Shown one piece after another: positions 19,345 through 27,543 of a stretch of 63,661 bases of DNA. The DNA comes from Natronomonas aquatica (lineage in GTDB: Archaea; Halobacteriota; Halobacteria; Halobacteriales; Haloarculaceae): assembly GCF_024449025.1 (NCBI RefSeq), contig NZ_JAHLKM010000015.1, forward strand, positions 1 to 63,661. Direction: 5' to 3'. The notes beneath the pieces were generated by a model, which saw only the letters and a program-made list of their open reading frames with translations, was not told the DNA's origin and did no database searches. Positions within the stretch are counted from its first letter, which is position 1. Every line of letters begins with the position of its first letter. The position numbers were made by a program, and so were the translations under genes.

Positions 19345-20198
19345 TTCGCGACCCCCTCGTATTTGTAATACCGGAGCAGGCTCACGTTGAGCAGGTACGT
19401 GTTCATCAGATCGGTCAACAGCCCGAAGACCAGGATGAGTCCGACGTCGGGCAAAAGCGGGATGCCGAGCAGCGAGGCGACGACCGTCATGACGATCATC
19501 GCCGCGATCGACGTAACCGTCATCGTCACCCCGGTCTGCATCGCCCGGAACGTGGACGTATAGAAGTCACCACGCCGTCGGAGGACGTGGTTGTTCAACA
19601 GCAGATCCGAGTCGACGGAGTACCCGATGAGCATCAAAAGCGCCGCGACCGTCCCGAGCGTCAGCTCGATCCCGAAGAGCCGCATCAGCGCCAGCGGGAT
19701 CACGAGATCGGAAAACGCCGACGCGATGACGGCGATCGAGGGCACGAACGTCCGGAACATCAACGCGACCAGGGCGGCCATGCCGCCGAACGCGATCAGG
19801 AGGGCGAAAAGCGCCTGTCGCTGTGAGTCGGCGGCGAAGCTCGCCGAGCGTTCGCCGATCGATTCGACCTCGTAGCCGGCCCCCTCCGCCTGTTGGAGGA
19901 TCGGGTCCGCGTCGTCGGCCTGAAACGTCAGCTGGTAGGCGTTCGACTGCCCGGCGATCGGCGTGATCGAGCTCACCTCGCCATCGAAGGTCGACTCGAT
20001 CTCCGCCTGGCTTTCGTCGGTGACGACCTGCATCTCCGTGCCACCGGTGAACTCGATCCCGAGCGCCACCGGCGTACCGCTTATAACGGTCGCGACGACG
20101 AGTATCGCCAGAGCGACCCCTAACAGCGTGAGCGGGACGGCCACCAGCTCCCTGTTGGTGTACTCCGTGTAGTCGACTTCCGGTACCGACACGTCCAT
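19341..20198 (-). CDS. secF: Protein-export membrane protein SecF
   Basis: 285-residue SecF with six predicted membrane segments and an external loop. Signatures are LGIEFTGGTEMQVVTDES after the first helix and LMLIGYSVDSDLLLNNHVL and FRAMQTGVTMTVTSIAAM in the C-terminal half. First gene of the secF-secD operon; a TATA-like element lies about 28 bp upstream. Confidence 0.95.
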   Translation of the reverse strand: MDVSVPEVDYTEYTNRELVAVPLTLLGVALAILVVATVISGTPVALGIEFTGGTEMQVVTDESQAEIESTFDGEVSSITPIAGQSNAYQLTFQADDADPILQQAEGAGYEVESIGERSASFAADSQRQALFALLIAFGGMAALVALMFRTFVPSIAVIASAFSDLVIPLALMRLFGIELTLGTVAALLMLIGYSVDSDLLLNNHVLRRRGDFYTSTFRAMQTGVTMTVTSIAAMIVMTVVASLLGIPLLPDVGLILVFGLLTDLMNTYLLNVSLLRYYKYEGVAK

Positions 20199-20220
20199 GC
20201 ATCCCGATGTGAATGCCCTG

Positions 20221-20230
20221 CGAATAAGGG
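20221..20230 (-). promoter_or_regulatory. TATA box for secFD
   Basis: Minus-strand CCCTTATTCG is centred about 28 bp before the secF ATG at 20198. Confidence 0.55.
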
Positions 20231-20299
20231 TTGTCGTTCGCGCGTCGACGGGCGCTGTGAGCCACCCGGCCGACGATCGTCCGGTCGCCGGATCGACAG

Positions 20300-20737
20300 T
20301 CAGTCGGTGACGACGATCGCGCCGACCATGCCGCCGGATTCATGCGGGATACAGAAATAGTTGTATCGGCCGGGTATCTCGAAAGTGTGTTCGTACGTCT
20401 CCCCGGGCGAGATGTTGCCGTCGCCGCGTTCGTACCAGGCATCGCGGGCCGTCCCGGGGTCGTCGTGACCGCCCGAAGCGAAGTACTCGGCGTCGGCCGG
20501 GATCGTCTCGTAGGCCGTGACTGTGTGGCCCCGGGAGCCGTTGTTGCCCCAGACGACCGTCTCGCCGGCCGAAACCTCGTACTCCTCGGGGAGGAAGGCG
20601 TTCGCCGACATGCCGATATCGAAGTCCTCGTCGCTGAGCCCGCCGATCCCGAGTCCGTCGACCACGCCGCCGAGACAGCCCGAAAGGGAAACGGCGCACC
20701 CGGCACCCGCGACCCGCAGGAACGCACGTCGGTCCAT
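20300..20737 (-). CDS. Halocyanin-like blue copper lipoprotein
   Basis: 145-residue exported plastocyanin/halocyanin-type protein that likely carries electrons at the outer membrane surface. The N terminus has a twin-arginine signal (MDRRAFLR) and a lipobox LSGC with lipidation at Cys21. The cupredoxin domain has the type 1 copper ligands His71 (SRGHT), Cys129, His132 and Met137 (FCIPHESGGM). The frame stays open upstream to 21604 but would destroy the signal peptide; ATG 20737 is preceded by a TATA-like ACATATG. The redox partner is not indicated by neighbours. Confidence 0.92.
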   Translation of the reverse strand: MDRRAFLRVAGAGCAVSLSGCLGGVVDGLGIGGLSDEDFDIGMSANAFLPEEYEVSAGETVVWGNNGSRGHTVTAYETIPADAEYFASGGHDDPGTARDAWYERGDGNISPGETYEHTFEIPGRYNYFCIPHESGGMVGAIVVTD

Positions 20738-20760
20738 ACCGGCGGTTGGAACCGAACCGA

Positions 20761-20769
20761 CATATGTAC
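20761..20769 (-). promoter_or_regulatory. TATA-like box for the halocyanin gene
   Basis: Minus-strand GTACATATG lies about 27 bp before ATG 20737, fitting a leaderless start. Confidence 0.5.
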
Positions 20770-20830
20770 CCCGATCCCGGACGGAAGCGAACCTACTAAG
20801 ACGGCCGTCGCCGATCGGCGAGACAACGCC

Positions 20831-21523
20831 ATGCAGCCGCGGTTGCTCGGACGCCTGGGGCTGGCCGACCTCGTGACGGTCGCGAACGCGGCGCTCGGGT
20901 TCGTCGCGGTCGCCGTCGCCGTCGTAGACCCCGGCTTGGCCGCCCGGCTCGTGTTGCTCGCCGCCATCGGCGACGGCCTCGACGGGATCATCGCCCGGAT
21001 CAGAGGCGGAACGGCCGTCGGCCCGCACCTGGACTCGCTGGCCGACGTCGCCTCGTTCGGCGTCGCGCCGGCCGTCCTCGTGTACGTGGTCGCGAGCGGG
21101 GGCACCCCGATCCCGACCCCGACGTTCGCCTCGCCGCTTTCCGTCGCCGCCGTCGCCGTTCCCGCTGTCTACGTCGCGGTCGCCGTCGTCAGGCTCGGCT
21201 TTTATACCCTCCACGACAGCGACGGCCCGAAGACCGAGGGCGTCCAGACGACGCTCGCCGCGACGATCCTCGCGGCGGCGTATCTCGCCGGGATCACCGA
21301 CCCGGTCGTGCTGGTCGGCACGACCGCGCTGTTCGGCTACCTGATGGTCGCGCCGGTCACGTACCCCGATCTGTACGCGCGTGACGCCACGATCCTCGGC
21401 GGCCTGCAGTTCCTCGCGGTGCTTTTCCCGACCGTCGCGAGTCGAACGCTCCCGCGGGCGCTTTTGCTCTTTGCGGTCGCGTACCTCGTTCTCGCACCGT
21501 TCGTCTACTGGCGGGAGGCCTGA
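20831..21523 (+). CDS. pssA: CDP-alcohol phosphatidyltransferase, archaetidylserine synthase type
   Basis: 230-residue integral membrane enzyme with the CDP-alcohol phosphotransferase signature at 48-72: Asp48, Asp51, Gly52, Arg56, Gly64, Asp68 and Asp72 within IGDGLDGIIARIRGG and HLDSLADVASFG. Most likely joins CDP-archaeol to serine to give archaetidylserine; in haloarchaea this lipid route supports archaeosortase-linked surface protein anchoring. About six membrane helices. Start ATG 20831 chosen because the N-terminal LADLVTVANAALG is the conserved entry; upstream open frame is antisense to the halocyanin gene. Confidence 0.85.
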   Translation: MQPRLLGRLGLADLVTVANAALGFVAVAVAVVDPGLAARLVLLAAIGDGLDGIIARIRGGTAVGPHLDSLADVASFGVAPAVLVYVVASGGTPIPTPTFASPLSVAAVAVPAVYVAVAVVRLGFYTLHDSDGPKTEGVQTTLAATILAAAYLAGITDPVVLVGTTALFGYLMVAPVTYPDLYARDATILGGLQFLAVLFPTVASRTLPRALLLFAVAYLVLAPFVYWREA

Positions 21524-21612
21524 ACCTGATCGACTGGTAGGACGCCCGATCGGATCGGGAACGTCTCCACCGAAGGGAAACGCTCTTTGATAGTTCCGAC
21601 GCACACTACGGC

Positions 21613-22983
21613 ATGAGCAACGGGGACGACGAGGCGGCGGCCGATCCCGAGACGGAGGCCGAGGACGAAACCGTACCGAGCCCCGACGACGGGAGCGAAA
21701 CCGACGAGCAACAGGAGGACGCTGTCGAGGACGGAGACGAAGACGAGACCACCGAACCGGACTCCGAGATCGAGGCGTTCGAATCCCGCCTCGATGACCT
21801 CGAGGCGGCCCTCGAGGCGGCCGAGACCGAGGCCGATCTGGACGGCCTCGAGGCCGACGCCGACGCCTTCGAGGCGGACCTCGGAGACGCGGAGTTTCCG
21901 GTGCCCGAGCCGGAGGACGACGAGGAGGAGCCCGAGAACCCGAAGGAACCGCTCGAGGACCGGCTCTCGGACCTCAGAGACGGGATCGAGGACCAGCGCG
22001 GCCCCTACGGCGAGGACGTCGAAAGCGACGCGGCCGACGCCGCCGCACGGATACGTGATACGCGCTGGACGCGGGACGGGAAACCGGACGTTCGGGCGGC
22101 CGTCGAGACGTTCCTCGAGACGTCGGGCGATGAACTCGGGGAGGGGTTCGACCCCGACGGCGAGGACGACGGGGCGATGGCCGAAACCGTCGAGGCGGTC
22201 GGGGAAACGGCCGCCGACGGCCGGCTCGATGCCGACGAGGACGCCGCGACGATCGCCGCCCTCCTGGAGGCGGTCGAGGAACTCGGGACGGCGCTCGACG
22301 ATGCCGAGGAGTGGGACGACCTCGAGATCGCCGAACAGCTCCGCCGGGAGGGGTTCTACGATCGGCTGACGCCCGAGACGCGGAAGGACTTCCCGCCGGA
22401 GCTGGGCGTCGTCCGGATCGCCGAGGCCGAAAGCGACCCCGAGCCGATCCTCATGGCGCTCGAGTCGCTCGATTCGGAGTTCATGCAGGAAAACTGCATC
22501 GACGCCCTCCGACGGCTCGGCCCCGAGGAAGCGCTCGAACCGATGCAGGAACTCGCCCAGCGGCGAGATCAGGGCGCCATCGAGGTCCTCGGGAAGATCG
22601 GCGACGAGCGCGCCGTCGAGACGCTCGTCGAGTTCGTCGACAGCGGGAACCCGCCGCTGCAGAAGGTCACGATCCGGGCGCTCGGCGAGATCGGCAGCGA
22701 GGAGGCCAGCCAGGCGATCGCGAACGCGATGGCCGACGAAAACCCCGACGTCCGATCGATCGCCGCCCGCGCGCTTGGGCTCGTCGGCGATACCCGCGCG
22801 ATCGAACCGCTGTCGGCGCGGCTGGCCGACGAAGGGGAGGCCGACGAGGTCCGCGCCTCGGCGGCGTGGGCGCTCGTCCGGATCGGCACCGAGCGCGCCC
22901 TGCGGGCGGCCGCCGAGTACGCCGACGACCGCGTCTACACTGTCCAACACGAGGCCGAGCTCGCACGCGAGGCGACCGCCTGA
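21613..22983 (+). CDS. HEAT-repeat protein with long acidic N terminus
   Basis: 456 residues. Residues 1-120 are an extremely acidic low-complexity region; residues about 270-450 form HEAT/PBS-lyase type repeats, each with a pattern like A-V-E-x-L-V-E-F and V-R-S-I-A-A-R-A-L-G (for example ENPDVRSIAARALGLVGD). Such repeats make protein-binding solenoids; the partner is unknown. No catalytic motif. A TATA-like CTTTGATAG lies about 25 bp upstream of ATG 21613. Confidence 0.8.
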   Translation: MSNGDDEAAADPETEAEDETVPSPDDGSETDEQQEDAVEDGDEDETTEPDSEIEAFESRLDDLEAALEAAETEADLDGLEADADAFEADLGDAEFPVPEPEDDEEEPENPKEPLEDRLSDLRDGIEDQRGPYGEDVESDAADAAARIRDTRWTRDGKPDVRAAVETFLETSGDELGEGFDPDGEDDGAMAETVEAVGETAADGRLDADEDAATIAALLEAVEELGTALDDAEEWDDLEIAEQLRREGFYDRLTPETRKDFPPELGVVRIAEAESDPEPILMALESLDSEFMQENCIDALRRLGPEEALEPMQELAQRRDQGAIEVLGKIGDERAVETLVEFVDSGNPPLQKVTIRALGEIGSEEASQAIANAMADENPDVRSIAARALGLVGDTRAIEPLSARLADEGEADEVRASAAWALVRIGTERALRAAAEYADDRVYTVQHEAELAREATA

Positions 22984-23113
22984 AGGAAGCGGGACAAAAT
23001 AAAGGATAACCGGCAGTCGACGCGCTTTCACCGGATCCGGAGGATTTGCCAACTGATGAGTATCCGAGAGAGAACCCCGGTTTTCAACCATGACATACGT
23101 TGTCGATGGACGT

Positions 23114-23122
23114 GATTTATGT
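23114..23122 (+). promoter_or_regulatory. TATA box for ppc
   Basis: GATTTATGT is centred about 28 bp before ATG 23146. The alternative in-frame ATG at 23119 lies inside this element, which argues for the downstream start. Confidence 0.55.
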
Positions 23123-23145
23123 GTTTCTCGTCGGAACACGTTCGC

Positions 23146-25839
23146 ATGCGACTCCACCGGCGCGACATACAGCGCGACATTCGGGAGCTGGGTTCGATGC
23201 TCGGCGAGACGATCGAAGCCCAGGAATCCCGGGACGCGTTCGAGACCGTCGAGTCTCTCCGACAGCAATCGATCGACCGGCGAAACGGCGAGGGCGACAT
23301 CGGTTCGGTCCGGGCCGAACTGGAGGGACTCGATACGGACCGGGAACTCGTCACCGCACGGGCATTCACCGCCTACTTCGAGCTGATCAACCTCGCCGAG
23401 GAGCGCGAACGAGTCAGAGCCCTCCGCGAGCAATCGCAGGCCGGAATCCCCGACGACGGCCTCGAGGCGGCGGTCGACGCGCTCGCCGGCGAGGGACCCG
23501 AGACGATCGAATCGGTACTCGAGGACGTCCACATCGAGCCGACGTTCACCGCACACCCGACCGAAGCCCGCCGGAAGAGTATAAAAGCGAAGCTCCGGTC
23601 GGTCGCGGCGTCGATCGAGACGCTCGACGAACGGCTCATGACCGACAAGGAGGCCGAACAGGTAGATCGGGACCTCCGCGCGGAGGTGACGGGTCTCTGG
23701 CAGACGCCACAGATCCGAAAGCGACAGCCGGAGCCGACCGACGAGGCGCTGAACGTCCAGTGGTACCTCGAAAACACGCTTTTCGACGTCGTCGGCGAGA
23801 TCTACGAGGAACTCGGGGACGCCCTCGCCGCTCGCTCCGCTTTCGGGTCCGACCGCCACGTGCCGAAGCTCTTCGAGTTCCGATCGTGGGCCGGGAGCGA
23901 CCGGGACGGCAACCCCTTCGTGACGCCGGCGGTGACGGCCGAGACGCTGTCGCGACAGCGACGCGTCGTCCTCGAGAAGTACCGCGAGGAACTGACGCGG
24001 CTCTCGGGGATGTTGAGCCAGGACACCGACCACGTCGAGGTCGGGATGGCGGTCGACGAGCGGCTCTCGCATCACGAGAACGTGCTCCCGTCGATCGCCG
24101 CCACGGCCGAGCAGGACTACCCGGACGAACCGTACCGACAGCTTCTGCGGTTGATGCGCGAACGGCTCGATCGTGTCGGCACTGTCCGGCCCGGGGAGTA
24201 CGACGGGGCCGACGAACTCCAGGCCGACCTCGAGGCGATCGCAGAGGATCTGCGGGCGAACCGGGCCGGGGACGTCGCCGCCGCCCACGTCGACCCGATC
24301 CGCAGGCAGGTCGAGACGTTCGGGTTCACGCTCGCGGGGCTCGATCTCAGAGACCACCGGGAGAACCACACCGTAGCGCTCGAGGAGGCGCTCGCCCGGG
24401 AGGGGATCGACTACGCCGGGATGGACGAGAGCGAACGGGTCGAGTTCCTGACCGACGCGATCGAGGAGGACGAAACGATCCTTCCGTTCGAGGACCTCGA
24501 GGAACTCGACGAGACCGCCGGACGCGTCCTCACCCGGTTCGACCGCCTCGCCGAGTGGCAACGCGAGTACGGGACCGACGCGGTCGACGCGTACTGCATC
24601 TCGATGTGTGAGGAGCCGAGCCACGTCCTCGAGGTGCTGTTTTTGGCCGATCAGGTCGACGTCGTCGATCTCCCCGGCCACTCCGGGATCGACGTCGTGC
24701 CCCTTCTGGAGACCGAGTACGCCCTCTCGGGGGCCAGACGGATCATCGGGACGCTCTTCGAAAACGACGCCTACGCGGCGGCGCTTTCGGCCAGAGACGG
24801 GACACAGGAGGTCATGCTCGGGTACTCGGATTCGTGCAAGGAGAACGGCTTCTTCGCCGCCCAGTGGTCGCTCCAGCGAAACCAAAAGCGGCTCGCGGAG
24901 ATCTGTGCGGATTACGGTGTCGAGTTGCGGCTCTTTCACGGCCGCGGCGGCTCGATCTCCCGTGGCGGCGGGCCGATGAACGACGCGTTGCTCTCGCTTC
25001 CGAACGAGACGGTGACCGGCGAGGTAAAGTTCACCGAACAGGGCGAAGTGATCGCCGAGAAGTACGCCAACCCGCGGATCGCCGAACGCGAGCTCGAACA
25101 GATGCTCAACGCACAGCTCCGGGCCCGAAAGAGAGCGATCGAACAGCCGACCGAGCCAGTCGAAGACGAGTGGATCGAAGCGATGGAGACCGGCGCAACG
25201 GCCGCCAGAGAGGCCTATCGGGCACTGCTTGAGACGGATGGGTTCGTTCCCTTCTTCGAGCAGGCGACACCGATCACGGTCATCGAGGACCTCAATCTCG
25301 GTTCGCGGCCCGCCTCCAGAAGCGACGAGCGATCGGTCGAGGATCTGCGGGCGATCCCGTGGGTCTTCGCGTGGACGCAGGCGAGATGCATCATGCCCGG
25401 CTGGTACTCGCTTGCGACCGGGCTGGACGCGTATCTCGACGACGGGGGAGACATCGAAACGCTCGCGGAGATGTACGACTCGTGGCCGTTCTTCCGGACG
25501 ATGCTCGATAACGCCGCCATGGCGCTCGCGAAGACCGACATGACGATCGCCACGGAGTACGCGGCGCTGGCCGAGGACGATCTCGCGGACCGGATCTTCC
25601 CGAGGATTCGAAGGGAATACGAGCGGACGATCGAGCTGATCGGGGCGATCACCGGGGGCGATCCGCTCCCGCTTTCGGGGTGGTTCGAGGAGAGCCTCCG
25701 GCGGCGGAACCCCTACGTCGACCCGCTGAACCTGCTGCAGTTGCGGCTGTTGGCGGAGCCGGACCGGTCGGCGGCCCAAGAGCGGGCGCTCAGAATGACA
25801 GTCAAAGGGATCGCCGCCGGCATGAAAAACACCGGCTGA
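23146..25839 (+). CDS. ppc: Phosphoenolpyruvate carboxylase
   Basis: 897-residue bacterial-type PEP carboxylase: PEP + bicarbonate gives oxaloacetate, replenishing the TCA cycle. Active-site motifs are FTAHPTEARRKSI with catalytic His137, GSDRDGNPFVTP in the first third and GRGGSISRGGGP near 599-610. The C terminus AAGMKNTG matches the family end (NTG). Start at 23146 (MRLHRRDIQRDI) agrees with homologues and with the TATA position. Length is normal and no frameshift is seen. Confidence 0.96.
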   Translation: MRLHRRDIQRDIRELGSMLGETIEAQESRDAFETVESLRQQSIDRRNGEGDIGSVRAELEGLDTDRELVTARAFTAYFELINLAEERERVRALREQSQAGIPDDGLEAAVDALAGEGPETIESVLEDVHIEPTFTAHPTEARRKSIKAKLRSVAASIETLDERLMTDKEAEQVDRDLRAEVTGLWQTPQIRKRQPEPTDEALNVQWYLENTLFDVVGEIYEELGDALAARSAFGSDRHVPKLFEFRSWAGSDRDGNPFVTPAVTAETLSRQRRVVLEKYREELTRLSGMLSQDTDHVEVGMAVDERLSHHENVLPSIAATAEQDYPDEPYRQLLRLMRERLDRVGTVRPGEYDGADELQADLEAIAEDLRANRAGDVAAAHVDPIRRQVETFGFTLAGLDLRDHRENHTVALEEALAREGIDYAGMDESERVEFLTDAIEEDETILPFEDLEELDETAGRVLTRFDRLAEWQREYGTDAVDAYCISMCEEPSHVLEVLFLADQVDVVDLPGHSGIDVVPLLETEYALSGARRIIGTLFENDAYAAALSARDGTQEVMLGYSDSCKENGFFAAQWSLQRNQKRLAEICADYGVELRLFHGRGGSISRGGGPMNDALLSLPNETVTGEVKFTEQGEVIAEKYANPRIAERELEQMLNAQLRARKRAIEQPTEPVEDEWIEAMETGATAAREAYRALLETDGFVPFFEQATPITVIEDLNLGSRPASRSDERSVEDLRAIPWVFAWTQARCIMPGWYSLATGLDAYLDDGGDIETLAEMYDSWPFFRTMLDNAAMALAKTDMTIATEYAALAEDDLADRIFPRIRREYERTIELIGAITGGDPLPLSGWFEESLRRRNPYVDPLNLLQLRLLAEPDRSAAQERALRMTVKGIAAGMKNTG

Positions 25840-25890
25840 CGGCCGGGTGTTCGGGGAAGGTTTTTGTAGGAAGCCGGGACCACACCGCCC

Positions 25891-27537
25891 GTGCTCGGAC
25901 GAATCGTCGCGGCGATCGTGATCGCGCTCGCGTTACCGAGCGGCGTGTTCGTCGCCGGCGTCACCGCGGCCGAACCCGCCGTCGAGTCGACGGACGCGAC
26001 GCTCGTATCCGCCTACCCGAACCCCGTCGCCGACGGCGATTCGGGGGAGTTCGTCGCCGTCCGGTTCGAGGGGCCGACGAACACCACCGGGTGGACGCTC
26101 ACCGACGGGAAGACGACCGCCCGGCTCCCGAACCGGACGGTCGAGGGGACAATCGCCGTCGCCGTGGAGCCGGGGGCGGCGAAAGATCACACCGAATACC
26201 CGATCGTCCCGCTCGCCGGCCGGCTCCGGTTGGCCAACGACGGGGAGCGGCTCGAACTCCGGGCGGACGGCGAGGTCGTCTCGAGCGCGCGGTACCGGAA
26301 CGCGCCGGAAGCCGAACGGCGGGATTTCGAGACCGGAACGTGGGAGCCGATCGGGGCGACCGATTACGATCCGATCCGAACCGACGGCGGTTCCGCGAGG
26401 GCGTTCGTCCTTCCGGACGCACCCGACGCGGCCGTCGGGGAGCTCGAGACAGCCGACGAACGGATCCTCGTCGGTGGCTACACGTTCACCGACGAACGGA
26501 TCGCGGAGGCGCTACTCGAGGCTGCCGCCGAGGGCCTCGTGGTCAGCGTCCTCCTCGACGGCGCGCCGGTCGGCGGGATGAGCGACCGGCAGGCCCGAAC
26601 GCTCGACCGACTGGTCGAGGGCGGCGTCGACGTGCGAGTGCTGTCGGGGCCCTACACCCGTTATCGATACCACCACCCGAAGTACGCAGTCGTCGACGAC
26701 CGGGCGATCGTCGCGACCGAGAACTTCAAACCCGCCGGGCTCGGCGGCAAATCGAGCCGCGGGTGGGGAGTCGTCCTCGAGGACGACCGGGCGGCGGCGA
26801 CCCTCGCGTCGATCCACGAGGCCGACCGAACGTGGCGGGCGGCGACAGCCTGGGACGCCTACCGGGAGGGGCGGACGTTCACCGACGTCGACCCCGCGGT
26901 CGGCGGATACGGCGCCGAACACACTCCGAAGCGGATCGAAGTCGAGAACACGACCGTGCTCGTCGCGCCCGACAACGCCGCCGACGCGCTCCGCGAACGG
27001 ATCGAGGCGGCCGACGACCGGATCCTTCTCCAGCAGGTCCGGATCGGCAGTCGGGAGAACCGCCTCCTCGAAGCGGTCCTCGCGGCCGCCGCCCGCGGGG
27101 TTCGCGTCCGGATCCATCTCGGCGGAAGCTGGTACGTCGAGGACGACAACGCCGCACTGATCGAGTGGCTGAACCGCCGTTCGGCGGCCGAAGGCTGGGA
27201 TCTCGAGGCGCGTGTCGACGACGCCGAGGGCGAGAGATACGAAAAGATCCACACGAAAGGCGTCGTCATCGACGACACGGCCGTCCTCGGCAGCCTCAAC
27301 TGGGACCGATCGGCACAGTCGAACAACCGGGAGGTCCTCGTCGCACTCGAGGGATCGGCGGCGGCAGCCTACTACGCGGGCGTCTTCGAGGACGATTGGG
27401 AAAGCGACGGGGGCGATCGCGCGCTGCCGGCGGGCCTGTTGGCTGCGGTCGCCGCCGTCGGGGCCGGAACGCTGCTTTTCGCCCGCCGGCTGGAGTTCGT
27501 CGGCGAACGGGAGACGGTCACCGACTGGCAGTGGTGA
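25891..27537 (+). CDS. Secreted/anchored phospholipase D-fold protein
   Basis: 548 residues from a GTG start at 25891, about 28 bp after TATA-like GGTTTTTGTAGG. N-terminal signal peptide (LGRIVAAIVIALALPSGVF...), then a lamin-tail-like beta domain (about residues 30-110, with GWTLTDGKTT), then two PLD half-sites: HHPKYAVVDD near residue 260 and HTKGVVIDD near 453, each with the HxKxxxxD pattern, plus the trailing asparagine-containing NWDRSAQSNNREV. One C-terminal membrane helix (about 510-528). Probably an external phosphodiesterase or nuclease; substrate unknown. Converges on the DHH gene. Confidence 0.82.
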   Translation: MLGRIVAAIVIALALPSGVFVAGVTAAEPAVESTDATLVSAYPNPVADGDSGEFVAVRFEGPTNTTGWTLTDGKTTARLPNRTVEGTIAVAVEPGAAKDHTEYPIVPLAGRLRLANDGERLELRADGEVVSSARYRNAPEAERRDFETGTWEPIGATDYDPIRTDGGSARAFVLPDAPDAAVGELETADERILVGGYTFTDERIAEALLEAAAEGLVVSVLLDGAPVGGMSDRQARTLDRLVEGGVDVRVLSGPYTRYRYHHPKYAVVDDRAIVATENFKPAGLGGKSSRGWGVVLEDDRAAATLASIHEADRTWRAATAWDAYREGRTFTDVDPAVGGYGAEHTPKRIEVENTTVLVAPDNAADALRERIEAADDRILLQQVRIGSRENRLLEAVLAAAARGVRVRIHLGGSWYVEDDNAALIEWLNRRSAAEGWDLEARVDDAEGERYEKIHTKGVVIDDTAVLGSLNWDRSAQSNNREVLVALEGSAAAAYYAGVFEDDWESDGGDRALPAGLLAAVAAVGAGTLLFARRLEFVGERETVTDWQW

Positions 27538-27543
27538 CGGGGG

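Noticed and set aside
17029-19368. Long plus-strand frame opposite secD and the DUF255 gene
   Set aside because: Antisense shadow; no motif, and SecD and DUF255 are clear on the other strand.
21505-25779. Very long open frame on the minus strand, antisense to the HEAT and PEP carboxylase genes
   Set aside because: GC-rich haloarchaeal codon bias keeps antisense frames open; the translated text is Arg/Asp repeats with no family motif, while both sense genes are well recognised.
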